Source: CAZJHX01 sp964545715 (GTDB lineage: Bacteria; Myxococcota_A; UBA9042; GCA-2863065). Taken from it: 30,216 bases of DNA. A program made the position numbers and the translations under genes. The notes beneath the pieces are model-generated. The model saw only the letters and a list, made by a program, of their open reading frames with translations, ran no database searches and was not told where the DNA came from. The DNA is taken from contig CAZJHX010000134.1 of assembly GCA_964545715.1 (NCBI GenBank), positions 1-30,216 on the forward strand, in the 5' to 3' direction. Positions 14,220-22,602 of the stretch are shown here, piece after piece (the stretch's first letter is position 1; each line of letters starts with the position of its first letter).

Positions 14220-17033
14220 TTACAGCGCAGTCCACCAAACAGGCGATGACCAGGCACGCTCCTGGACGGTTTTGGGGACATCCGGATCATCACAGACGTC
14301 CGGTTTGGCGCCCCCCGCGATGCCGTTGCACCACCAGGTGCTCCAGCGACAAGACGGGTTCTCCACCACCCGCGCGTAGTACATCGCGTTCTGGGCCGGA
14401 TCGAAGTCCGGGTCGGTCCAAACGGCGCACAGCGCATCATCGCCGGGGCCGCTGCGCGCACACGTCGTCGTGTCAACCGACGCGCCGTTGTCCGCATCGC
14501 CGGCCACATCGAACACCTTCTCGTGCGTCTTGCCGTCCGCGGCCAGCCAGCCTTTGATGATCTGGACGCGCTGCAGCTGCGTCGCCGAGTCGGACGGGTC
14601 ACGCAGCGCACTGACTACAAACGAGGGAGCGGTCACCCCGTCGGGCGGCGCGGGCAGATCGCCGCCCATCGGCACGCCACGATCAAAGCCGATCTCCAGC
14701 AGCGCCGGGTCCCGGCACAGCTCGGCCGGGTAGTCCCAGCCTCCAAAAAAGCGCAGCACGATGCGCGGCCCGCTGGTGCCGTAGGTCTCCTTGCGGCGCA
14801 TGGCCTCGAAGATCGCGTCGCGAGAGTTCTCCAGCGCCCACACCGCCGCGAGCCCACCAGGGCCATCGATGATCCCACCCGGCGTCAGCGCGCTACGCTT
14901 CAGGGCCTCCTCGGGCTCGTCGTCGTTGGCGCTCAGGTGGCCCTTGAAGTTCTGCTCGCTGACGTGACCGGGGATCGCGGCGTGGCTGTCCGTGGCAGCG
15001 ATGATGCCCAGCTTGAACGGGTTGCCGCCGATCCGCGCCTGCTCCGCCAGCCCCTCTTTGAGCACCTCGCGCACAAAGTCCAGCCGCGAGATGCAGCCCT
15101 GGTTCAGCATGGCGCCGGCGCCCTTCTCGCCCTCCTCGCAGATCGGGTCCCCGGGCGGCCGCAGCTTCTCAAAGTCACACAGCTCGTCGGGTTCGCCGAG
15201 CACGCTGTCAAAGCCGCCGCGACACTCGGAGTCGCCCTTGTGCTGGTAGATCTCCACCAGCGGCTCGATCGCCACCCGGGCCAGCGCCGCGTCCCGCTCA
15301 GCGTCCGCGTCGGCCGCGCCCGGATACTCCACGGCGAACATGTTGCCGTTGCTCCAGTTCGGGTTGTGCGGGATGGCAAGGACGTCGCAGCCGGTGCCCG
15401 CATCCAGGCATGTGGTCCTCAACGCCGCCCACAGCCCGTGCGGGGTCGGCTCCTCAAAATACGTCACGGGTGGGGGCACCTTCTCGTTGCGGAAGATGAC
15501 GTTCCGATGCAGGTTGCTCAGGTTGGTCGAGCCCGAGTACTCGTACGCGATAAAGGTCGTGAACTCGCACGCTGCGGTCCGATCATAATGCTGCTCAGCC
15601 GCCGCCTGAATGTCGCCCCACACGCCGGCGGCCTCCGCGACGCAGTCCGCCGCTCCGGCGCCGCAAATCGCCTCGGACTTCTTGGGCTTGGGGTCGGTGA
15701 GTGCGATGCCCAGCGCCGCATAGCTGGCCTGGCCACCCTCGCGATAGTCCTGGCACAGCTGGGCATCGTACGCCTTGGATCCCGGCGTGATGCACACCTT
15801 CACCTCTGCCAGAAACTCGGCGTGGTCGGTGACCGCCGCGAAGTCCAGCGGACGCTCCAGCTTGATGGGCCGCGTGCCGTTGCCCTCCGCGTCCAGCGGC
15901 GGCAGCAGCACCTCTTCACCGCGCGCGAACCGATACGCGCCGCCCGGGCCCATGCGCGTCTGATGCACGTACGCGTCAAAGCTGAGGGCCGTATGGATGT
16001 GCGTGTCGCCAAAGTACACGTTGCGCAGTGGGTTTCGGTCGGCGCAGGGCTCCCGATCCTCGGTGTAATCCACCGTCGTCGCCGGCGGATCCGGCACCAC
16101 CGGCGGCACATCGACGGGCGGTTCGTCGTCTTTGCAGCCACCGATAACCAGCGCCACCAGGGCCAGCGCCATCACGCGCTGCAGAGTCCAGGCCGCGGCC
16201 ACACTACCGATCCCGTACGCGGCCAAAGTGAGCGACTGCGACGCCCCGCGAAAACGGAATGAAAGTTCATTCCGTTCTGATAGACGGCGGAGGAGCCAGA
16301 GCGCGCCGAGGAGCGCCGCAATGAAGAGCAGCTGGCCGAGCTCCACGCCGACGTTGAACTGCAGAAGGGCCCACGGGATCGCGTCCGCCGGCAGTCCGAG
16401 CTCGGTGAGCGCTCCTGCGAAACCGAGCCCGTGGAGCAGCCCGAACCCACCCGCCACCAATGCCGGCTGTCGCCGCGCCAGCGTTGGCCGTTGGACGATC
16501 AACTCCCGCGCCAGGATGACGAGGCTCAACGCGATCAGCACCTCCACCACCGCGGGCGAGACCGTAACGACCCCCAGTACCGCCAGCGCCAGGGTCGTGC
16601 TGTGCCCGACGGTAAACGCCGTGGCGGTCCAAACGAGCCGCCGCAGGCCGGTGACCAGCAGCACCAGCGCCAGGACAAAGAGGAGGTGGTCCAAGCCAAA
16701 CAGCATATGCTCAGCCCCCAGCCGCACCATGCCACCGGCGTGCGCTCGGACCGCCAGCACCGGATTGCGACCTCGCACCAACTGAGTGCGCTCCGCACCG
16801 TCGGGCCTCTGAATACGCACCAGCACGTCGGTCTTGTCGCTGAGGCGATTCAGACGCACGCCGGCGTGGTCTACCGAGACCGTCGGTGCGGCGCCCTGTC
16901 CTGTCCAGCTGGTCACGGTCAGCGTACCGTCGACCGCTTCGGCCACCTCGAGCACGCCGATATTGAGGTCGTGCGCACCCGCCCCGAGCGGCAGCATCAG
17001 CGCGGCGATTATCAGTAACCGGCGCGTCATCAT
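14220..17033 (-). CDS. HupE/UreJ-type membrane protein fused to a DUF3604 metallohydrolase-like domain
   Basis: 937 residues in one uninterrupted frame. Residues 1-20 are a signal peptide; the mature chain would begin with His21 (AHDLN). Residues 21-100 are a periplasmic beta domain. Residues 101-295 are a HupE/UreJ_2-like membrane domain with its His/Asp motifs: GAEHMLFGLDH (106-116), VGHSTTLAL (142-150), GLLHGLGFAGAL (198-209) and FNVGVELGQ (226-234). At 288-300 the last helix reads MALALVALVIGGC, exactly like a lipoprotein signal, followed by an acidic/Pro linker and the DUF3604 domain (330-937): FGDTHIHT (341-348), AVTDHAEF, IPHNPNWSNG and ATDSHAAIPG supply PHP-like metal ligands, and it ends RAWSSPVWW like its relatives. 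It overlaps the PpiC gene by ATGA. An internal start at 16172 could also release DUF3604 as a separate lipoprotein. Confidence 0.88.
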   Translation of the reverse strand: MMTRRLLIIAALMLPLGAGAHDLNIGVLEVAEAVDGTLTVTSWTGQGAAPTVSVDHAGVRLNRLSDKTDVLVRIQRPDGAERTQLVRGRNPVLAVRAHAGGMVRLGAEHMLFGLDHLLFVLALVLLVTGLRRLVWTATAFTVGHSTTLALAVLGVVTVSPAVVEVLIALSLVILARELIVQRPTLARRQPALVAGGFGLLHGLGFAGALTELGLPADAIPWALLQFNVGVELGQLLFIAALLGALWLLRRLSERNELSFRFRGASQSLTLAAYGIGSVAAAWTLQRVMALALVALVIGGCKDDEPPVDVPPVVPDPPATTVDYTEDREPCADRNPLRNVYFGDTHIHTALSFDAYVHQTRMGPGGAYRFARGEEVLLPPLDAEGNGTRPIKLERPLDFAAVTDHAEFLAEVKVCITPGSKAYDAQLCQDYREGGQASYAALGIALTDPKPKKSEAICGAGAADCVAEAAGVWGDIQAAAEQHYDRTAACEFTTFIAYEYSGSTNLSNLHRNVIFRNEKVPPPVTYFEEPTPHGLWAALRTTCLDAGTGCDVLAIPHNPNWSNGNMFAVEYPGAADADAERDAALARVAIEPLVEIYQHKGDSECRGGFDSVLGEPDELCDFEKLRPPGDPICEEGEKGAGAMLNQGCISRLDFVREVLKEGLAEQARIGGNPFKLGIIAATDSHAAIPGHVSEQNFKGHLSANDDEPEEALKRSALTPGGIIDGPGGLAAVWALENSRDAIFEAMRRKETYGTSGPRIVLRFFGGWDYPAELCRDPALLEIGFDRGVPMGGDLPAPPDGVTAPSFVVSALRDPSDSATQLQRVQIIKGWLAADGKTHEKVFDVAGDADNGASVDTTTCARSGPGDDALCAVWTDPDFDPAQNAMYYARVVENPSCRWSTWWCNGIAGGAKPDVCDDPDVPKTVQERAWSSPVWWTAL
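16253..16276. repeat. Palindromic repeat, copy 2 (one central mismatch)
   Basis: The core GGAATGAAAGTTCATTCC (16256-16273) differs by one central base from the perfect copies at 611 and 29120; the symmetry extends 3 bases further on each side. It lies inside the HupE part of the fusion gene and encodes ERNELSF in the loop between two membrane helices. Confidence 0.8.
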
Positions 17034-17806
17034 CGCTCCTCTCGCACCACGTATCGCTGTCGCAGCGCCTGTACAGCGGACCGCTCGGCCCTCTTGCGAC
17101 GGGCATCAGCCACGTCCCGCTCGGCGGCCTGCCGGCGGCGCTGCTCGGCGCCCGGCACTTCTGACGTTGCGTCGACCCGAACCAGATGGTGACCGTATGC
17201 GGACCGAATGGGGCCGCTCCACTGGCCCACAGTCAGCTGTCCGACCGCGGCCGAAAACGCCCCTCCGAAGCGCGTATCAACCCAGCGTAGGCTGCGCAAC
17301 AGCACTGTCGGCGGATGGGCGAATGGGGCGCCAAGCGACTGGGGATCAGCCCCCCTTTTGAGCTCTGCCAGAACGTCGTGGGCGCGCCGGTCGTCGGGCC
17401 CCAGGAAGACATGCGTAAAGGAGACCGCGGGAGCGGCTGCAGCGCCAGACCGTCCGATATAGTCGAACCCCTGCTCGACAGCCCCCTGGTTGCGGGCGGC
17501 GGCTGTCGTCAAAAACCGCATCTTCTCTACGAGTCTCCCGCGAATCACCGGGTCGTTCTGATCCAGCCCGAGCGCCAGCGCCTCCCGATACAGCACCTCG
17601 TCATCCACCCATCGGTCGACGATCGCCTTGCGCTGCTCAGCGGTCGGCGGCGAGCCCGTGCGGCGCTCGTGTTGCTGCACCAGCCGCTGAGCGGTGGCGG
17701 CGGGTACGTCGATGGTCTTGGGGTCGGGCCGGTCGAAGACCCACGCGTCCAAAGCGAACAGCGCAGCGCCGGCCACGGCAAAGTGAAGAAGCGGTTCTCT
17801 CAGCAT
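17030..17806 (-). CDS. Membrane-anchored PpiC/parvulin-type peptidyl-prolyl isomerase (cassette 1)
   Basis: 258 residues. The N-terminus MLREPLLHFAVAGAALFALDAWVF is an uncleaved membrane anchor. Residues 40-110 form a SurA-N-like helical region (AIVDRWVDDEVLYREALALGL), and about 125-225 a degenerate parvulin domain (AVSFTHVFLGPD, FGGAFSAAVGQLTVGQW, PIRSAYGHHLVRVDATSE). A basic coiled-coil tail ends the protein. Such proteins act as periplasmic foldases. The stop overlaps the HupE-DUF3604 start by 4 bases (ATGA), and a paralogous PpiC gene sits at the same kind of junction in cassette 2, so it most likely assists folding or metal loading of the HupE/DUF3604 partner. The gene is 25 bases downstream of the J/TPR gene on the same strand, with GAGG 12 bases before its ATG. 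Confidence 0.85.
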   Translation of the reverse strand: MLREPLLHFAVAGAALFALDAWVFDRPDPKTIDVPAATAQRLVQQHERRTGSPPTAEQRKAIVDRWVDDEVLYREALALGLDQNDPVIRGRLVEKMRFLTTAAARNQGAVEQGFDYIGRSGAAAAPAVSFTHVFLGPDDRRAHDVLAELKRGADPQSLGAPFAHPPTVLLRSLRWVDTRFGGAFSAAVGQLTVGQWSGPIRSAYGHHLVRVDATSEVPGAEQRRRQAAERDVADARRKRAERSAVQALRQRYVVREER

Positions 17807-17831
17807 GCGCCGAGCTTACCTCAAAGGCGGC

Positions 17832-18620
17832 TCAGTCTCTGTTGAAGACCCGGGTCAGCCGGCTGAGCGCGCCGCTGCCCTTGCGCTCGGAGCGCACCGC
17901 CTTCTTGAGGATGTCGAGCTCCTTGCGGGCAGGACCAAAGTTGGGATCGCACCGCAGCGCGGCCTCCAGCTCACGCCGGCAGGATCGCCGAGCCCCATCT
18001 TCTTTGAAATACATGGCCATGCAGTAGCGCGCTCGCGGCTCATGGGCGGCGTGAACGCGGGCGAACTCCAGATGCTCATAAGCCTTCGCCAGGCGGTCGC
18101 TCGTCGGCCGGTTCGTGTTCTGCAGAATCGTCCACCCCAGCTCCAGGTGGTACATCGGGTTGCGCGGCTGCAGGTTGATCGCGCGCTGAAACAGCAACTC
18201 TGCGACGACGTACTCAGCTTTCATGAAGTGCGCGCACCCTCTGACGTGAGCGCGTGCCGCCATCAGCTCATCGCTGGTCTTGAATCGTCTACCGACGCCG
18301 CTGCGGTTGCCCGATTTCTTTTGCCGTACCCACAGCTCGTCATCAAAGTTGGACCGCCGAATGGGGTCCTCCATGATGAGCAGCGCGCACGCCAGGTGGC
18401 GCCGCACGGTATCGATCATCTCGTCCAGGCCGGGCCGATCGCCCAGCTCCCGCTTGGCGCGGCTGATGCGCTGCAGCTGCGCGCCGTACGCCTGCTCGAT
18501 AGCGTTCAGCTCGGCGCCCGGGTCTACACCCAACAGCTCATAGTATTGACCCTGGCTTCCCAGGTACTCCTTGTCCGCGAGAAAGCGCAAATGCGCGATC
18601 CGCTTCGGTTCCTTACGCAT
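17832..18620 (-). CDS. J-domain-like/TPR protein lacking the HPD motif
   Basis: 262 residues, with GGAG and a good spacer before the ATG. Residues 26-97 follow the DnaJ J-domain pattern (YYELLGVDPGAELNAIEQAYGAQL, then MIDTVRRHLACALLIMEDPIRRSNFDDEL), but the HPD tripeptide needed to stimulate Hsp70 ATPase is absent: the loop reads QRISRAKRELGDRPG. From about 120 to 250 are three or more TPR-like helical repeats (ELLFQRAINLQPRNPMYHLELGWTI, ARRSCRRELEAALRCDPNFGPARKEL). J-like plus TPR proteins are common in Myxococcota, where they act as scaffolds. There is no signal peptide or membrane segment, so it is cytoplasmic. It probably leads the operon with PpiC and HupE-DUF3604 (25-base gap). Confidence 0.8.
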   Translation of the reverse strand: MRKEPKRIAHLRFLADKEYLGSQGQYYELLGVDPGAELNAIEQAYGAQLQRISRAKRELGDRPGLDEMIDTVRRHLACALLIMEDPIRRSNFDDELWVRQKKSGNRSGVGRRFKTSDELMAARAHVRGCAHFMKAEYVVAELLFQRAINLQPRNPMYHLELGWTILQNTNRPTSDRLAKAYEHLEFARVHAAHEPRARYCMAMYFKEDGARRSCRRELEAALRCDPNFGPARKELDILKKAVRSERKGSGALSRLTRVFNRD

Positions 18621-18659
18621 ATGTTGTCTCCGCCCCCCCGGACGGCGAGACCCGATGGC

Positions 18660-18759
18660 CTAGAGATCAACATTACGATAAATCTTAACAATTCCGTAGG
18701 TTTACAAGATTTACAACACAACGTAAGAGTCAAAGCTGTGTCGTTACAACGTTGACAAG
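18660..18759. other. AT-rich intergenic region with repeated TTGTAA elements
   Basis: This 139-base gap (18621-18759) between the ettA stop and the J/TPR start is much more AT-rich than its surroundings. On the minus strand it contains three TTGTAA elements and a palindrome CAACGTTG, plus a TTGACT that could be a -35 box. No -10 at the right spacing is convincing. It probably holds the promoter and a regulator site for the J/TPR-PpiC-HupE/DUF3604 unit. Confidence 0.45.
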
Positions 18760-20430
18760 CTACCGAGTCAGGGGCCGGTACTTGATGCGTTTGGGCCGGG
18801 CGTCCTCGCCCAATCGCAGCTTGCGGTCGGCCTCGTAGGCCTCCCAGTTGCCCTCGAACCAGACGACCTGGCTGTCGCCCTCAAACGCCAGAATGTGGGT
18901 GGCGATTCGGTCCAAAAACCAGCGATCATGCGTCACGACGACGATGCAGCCCGAGAAGCGCAGGATCGCGTCCTCCAGCGCGCGGAGGGTCTCGACGTCC
19001 AGATCGTTGGTGGGCTCATCGAGCATGATGACGTTGCCGCCCTCGATCAGCAGCTTGGCCAGGTGCACCCGGTTGCGCTCGCCGCCTGACAGCTCGCCGA
19101 CCTTCTGCTGCTGGGTGTGCCCCTTGAAGTTGAACAGGCCGCAGTAGGCGCGGCTGTTGATGCTGCGCTTGCCGATCTCGATGGTGTCGCGGTCCTGGCT
19201 GATCTCCTGGTAGACCGTCTTGCTGTCGTCCAGCGTCGAGCGATCCTGATTGACGTAGGAGACCTTGACCGTCTCGCCCATCTTGAGCGTGCCGCTGTCC
19301 GGCGTCTCGGCGTCCACGATCATCTTGAGCAGGGTGGTCTTGCCCGCACCGTTGGCCCCGACGACGCCGACGATCCCGGCGCGCGGCAACATGAACGACA
19401 AGTCGTCGAACAGCAGCTTGTCGCCAAATCCCTTGCTGAGCTTGTCGGCTTCGATGACGACCTGACCCAGGCGCGGGCCGGGCGCGATCTCGATCTGCAC
19501 GGCCTGGTCACGGCGGTCCTCTTCTTGGGAGACCAGCTGCTCGTACGCGCTGAGCCGGGCCTTGCCCTTGGCCTGGCGCGCCTTCTGAGACATGCGGACC
19601 CACTCCAGCTCGCGCTCGATCACCTTCTTCTTGCGCGCGGCAGCCCGCTCCTCGCCCTTGATGCGCGCGTGCTTCTGCTGCAGCCACTCGGAGTAGGCGC
19701 CCTCGTATGGGATGCCCTTGCCGCGGTCGATCTCCAGGATCCAGCGCGTCACGTTGTCCAGGAAGTAGCGATCGTGCGTCACGACCAGTACGGTGCCCTC
19801 GTAGTCGCGCAGGTGCCGCTCCAGCCAAGCCACGGACTCGGCGTCCAGGTGGTTTGTGGGCTCGTCCAGCAGCAGGATGTCGGGCTTCTCCAGCAGCAAG
19901 CGCGTCAGCGCCACGCGACGCTTCTCACCACCGGACAGCGTCGTCACGTCCCGGTCCCCGGGCGGACAGCGCAGCGCATCCATCGCCTGCTCCACGCGCG
20001 AGTCCAGGTCCCAGGCATCCGCCGCCTCGATGGCGTCCTGGACGCGCGCCGCCTCATCCATGACCTTTTGCATGGCGTCGTCGTCCATCGGCTCGCACAT
20101 CTTCATGTTCAGGTCGTCGTACTGAGCCAGCATGTCCTTGATCGGACGCAGCCCCTCCTCGACGTTGCCCCGAACATCCATCGTGGCGTCCAGCTCCGGC
20201 TCCTGCGACAGGTACCCGACGGTAACGCCGTCGCGACGAATGACCTCGCCCTGGTAGTCGGTGTCGATCCCCGCGATGATCTTCAACAACGTCGACTTGC
20301 CGGCACCGTTGGCGCCCAACACGCCGATCTTGGCGCCGTCGTAGAAGCTCAGATAGATCCCCTCGAGCAGCTGCTTATCGTTGGGCAGCACTTTCCCGAG
20401 GTTGACGAAGTTCATGATGATTTCTGGCAT
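18760..20430 (-). CDS. ettA: ABC-F translational throttle ATPase EttA
   Basis: 556 residues, the length of EttA (about 555). Two ATPase domains: Walker A GANGAGKST (39-47), signature LSGGEKRR and Walker B DEPTNHLD in the first; GANGAGKTT, LSGGERNR and DEPTNDLD in the second. The linker between them is rich in Arg/Lys/Glu and carries the long helical arm (AARKKKVIERELEWVRMSQKARQ). The N-terminus (VNLGKVLPNDKQLLEGIYLSF) aligns with EttA rather than Uup or YheS. EttA binds the ribosomal E site and gates entry into elongation according to ATP/ADP. A second possible start is the Met at residue 6. It is divergent from the DUF3604 gene with only 33 bases between start codons, and is a conserved core gene lying between the two accessory cassettes. 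Confidence 0.95.
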   Translation of the reverse strand: MPEIIMNFVNLGKVLPNDKQLLEGIYLSFYDGAKIGVLGANGAGKSTLLKIIAGIDTDYQGEVIRRDGVTVGYLSQEPELDATMDVRGNVEEGLRPIKDMLAQYDDLNMKMCEPMDDDAMQKVMDEAARVQDAIEAADAWDLDSRVEQAMDALRCPPGDRDVTTLSGGEKRRVALTRLLLEKPDILLLDEPTNHLDAESVAWLERHLRDYEGTVLVVTHDRYFLDNVTRWILEIDRGKGIPYEGAYSEWLQQKHARIKGEERAAARKKKVIERELEWVRMSQKARQAKGKARLSAYEQLVSQEEDRRDQAVQIEIAPGPRLGQVVIEADKLSKGFGDKLLFDDLSFMLPRAGIVGVVGANGAGKTTLLKMIVDAETPDSGTLKMGETVKVSYVNQDRSTLDDSKTVYQEISQDRDTIEIGKRSINSRAYCGLFNFKGHTQQQKVGELSGGERNRVHLAKLLIEGGNVIMLDEPTNDLDVETLRALEDAILRFSGCIVVVTHDRWFLDRIATHILAFEGDSQVVWFEGNWEAYEADRKLRLGEDARPKRIKYRPLTR

Positions 20431-20463
20431 GGCGCCAAGTACCTACACCAATTGCATCGTGAT

Positions 20464-22602
20464 ATGAATCCATGTGTGCATCAGAAGCTGAGACTGTGGG
20501 CATCAATGGCATTCGTGGTGGGCGGGATCGGCTGCTCGTCGGACCCGGTTGAGGAGCCGCCGCCGGCGCCGGTCCCGGACGCCGAAAGCAGCACCGACAC
20601 GGTGGCGCCGGTGGATGAGACGCCGCAGATCCTGTTTGGCGACCTGCACGTGCACAGCACGCACTCGCTGGACGCCATGATTCTCAACTCACCGATTCTG
20701 AGCGGGCGCGGTTGGTCCGGGCCCGCGGTGCGCTGTGATTTTGCGCGGTTCTGCTCGCAGCTGGACTTTTGGAGCATCAACGACCATCCCGAGCTCGGGG
20801 CGCCCGAGCTGTGGCAGACCACGCGGGAGGCCATTCGGACCTGCAACGACCTGGAGGGCGGCGATGAGCCGAACGCGGGCATGGTGTCCTTTTTGGGGTG
20901 GGAGTGGACCCAGGTCGGCGAGACGGTGGCCACGGATTGGGGGCACAAGAACGTGCTGCTGCGCGATACCGCCGACTCGGACACTCCGACGCGGCCTGTG
21001 GCGGCGGGACGGACGGCGGGCACGTTTGGACCGGTGCTGCTGCAGAGCCTGGACGACCTGGCTGTCGCCGTGGATCCGGACAACGAGGACTTCTACACCG
21101 AGCTGGGCGAGCTGATCGACAAGGGGACCACGGCCGAGTTGTGTGAGAAGGGGGTGGACACCCGGTCGCTGCCCACCGATTGCGCAGAGCTGGCGGACGA
21201 TCCGGCAGAGCTGTACGAGAAGCTGGACCAGTGGGGCTTCGAGACGCTGGTGATTCCGCACGGCACCACGTGGGGGGCGCACCACCCGCTGCTGGCGAGC
21301 TGGAAGCCGCAGATGAACCTACTGCAGCACCGGCCCGACTACGAGCGCCTGGTCGAGGTGTACTCCGGGCACGGCAACATGGAGCAGTACCGGCCGTGGC
21401 GCGCGGTGGACGAAGCGGCTGACGGGACGCGCACGTGCCCGGCGCCCAGCGACGGCTTTCTGCCCTGCTGCTGGCGCGCGGGGGAGATCGCGGCGGAGAA
21501 GGACCCGCTGTGCGCGGATGACGCGACGAGTGAGGCGTGCCTGCAGCGGGTGAAGACGGCGCGGCAGGAGTACGTTGACGCGGAGCTGACCGGGGCGTCC
21601 ACCCTGAATTACGCGACGCCCGCGGACTGGCTGGATTGCGGGCAGTGCTCAGACTGCTACGAGCCCGCGTTCAACCACCGCCCGGGCTTTACCGCGCAGG
21701 CGGCGCTGGCGATGACCAACTTCGACGACGCGGTGCCCTGGCGCTATACGTTTGGCCTCATCGGGTCGACGGACTCACACCGCGCCGGACCGGGCGCCGG
21801 CTACAAAGAGGGCCGCGAGATGAGCGACGCGGCCGGCGCCGCCAACCCTGACTTCGATGACCTGGTGGCCTTTGGCGGGCCCCTGCTCTTCCCCGAGTGG
21901 GAGCGCCAACAGAGCTACTTCTTCTCCGGCGGGTTGGTCGCTGTCCACTCGTTGGGACGCAACCGGGGCGCGATCTGGGACGCGCTGAAGCGACGCGAGG
22001 TGTACGCGACCAGCGGCGAGCGGATTCTGCTGTGGTTCGACCTGCTGGACGGCAACGTGCGCACCGTCATGGGCAGTCAGGTCAAGCGCGACGAGGCGCC
22101 GACGTTCGAGGTGCGCGCGGTGGGCTCCTGGAAGCAGGCCCCGGGGTGCGCGCAAGCGACAAAGGACCGCGCGCCGGCGGGCTTCATCGAGGAGGCGTGC
22201 TTCGGCGAGTGCTACAACCCGACCGACGAGCGCCACCGGATCACGCGCATCGAAGTCGTGAAGATCACGCCGCAGACGTCTGCCGACGAGGCGCTGGACG
22301 GGCTCATCACCGACCCGTGGCGCGTGCATGAGTGCACCAGCGGACCCGAGGGGTGCACGGCTACGTTCACCGACGAGGACTACGCGGCGGGCGGGAGGCC
22401 GGCGGTCTACTACGCGCGCGTCTTTCAGGAGGCGACCGACCAGTTCAACGCCGGAGGCGTGCGGTGCGAGCGCGACGAGCAGGGCCGCTGCACGTCGGTC
22501 AGCCTGTGCCCGGTCGGATACGACAAGGGCTCGGACACGTGCCTGACCAAGGCCGAAGAGCGCGCCTGGTCGTCCCCGATCTATCTGGCCCCGAAGCCGT
22601 GA
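20464..22602 (+). CDS. DUF3604 metallohydrolase-like lipoprotein (cassette 2)
   Basis: 712 residues from the ATG at 20464; the open frame continues upstream through the antisense of ettA, but the signal sequence (KLRLWASMAFVVGGIGC) fixes the start. Cys24 is the probable lipidation site (-3 Gly is atypical), followed by an acidic/Pro linker. The DUF3604 domain (about 55-712) has FGDLHVHSTHSLDA (58-71; His62, His64), WSINDHPELG, IPHGTTWGAHHP and GSTDSHRAGPG as PHP-like metal ligands, and ends ERAWSSPIYL. Many cysteine pairs suggest a disulfide-rich envelope protein. It shares only family motifs with the DUF3604 part of the cassette 1 fusion, so the copies are old. The stop TGA overlaps the PpiC start as GTGA. 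The family has no established substrate; phosphoesterase-like hydrolysis is inference from the PHP-type ligands. Confidence 0.88.
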   Translation: MNPCVHQKLRLWASMAFVVGGIGCSSDPVEEPPPAPVPDAESSTDTVAPVDETPQILFGDLHVHSTHSLDAMILNSPILSGRGWSGPAVRCDFARFCSQLDFWSINDHPELGAPELWQTTREAIRTCNDLEGGDEPNAGMVSFLGWEWTQVGETVATDWGHKNVLLRDTADSDTPTRPVAAGRTAGTFGPVLLQSLDDLAVAVDPDNEDFYTELGELIDKGTTAELCEKGVDTRSLPTDCAELADDPAELYEKLDQWGFETLVIPHGTTWGAHHPLLASWKPQMNLLQHRPDYERLVEVYSGHGNMEQYRPWRAVDEAADGTRTCPAPSDGFLPCCWRAGEIAAEKDPLCADDATSEACLQRVKTARQEYVDAELTGASTLNYATPADWLDCGQCSDCYEPAFNHRPGFTAQAALAMTNFDDAVPWRYTFGLIGSTDSHRAGPGAGYKEGREMSDAAGAANPDFDDLVAFGGPLLFPEWERQQSYFFSGGLVAVHSLGRNRGAIWDALKRREVYATSGERILLWFDLLDGNVRTVMGSQVKRDEAPTFEVRAVGSWKQAPGCAQATKDRAPAGFIEEACFGECYNPTDERHRITRIEVVKITPQTSADEALDGLITDPWRVHECTSGPEGCTATFTDEDYAAGGRPAVYYARVFQEATDQFNAGGVRCERDEQGRCTSVSLCPVGYDKGSDTCLTKAEERAWSSPIYLAPKP

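Noticed and set aside
19117..20463. Long open frame antisense to ettA, in frame with the DUF3604 gene
   Set aside because: It is the mirror of ettA codons in GC-rich DNA, has no family motifs, and the lipoprotein signal at 20464 gives a clear start downstream of it.
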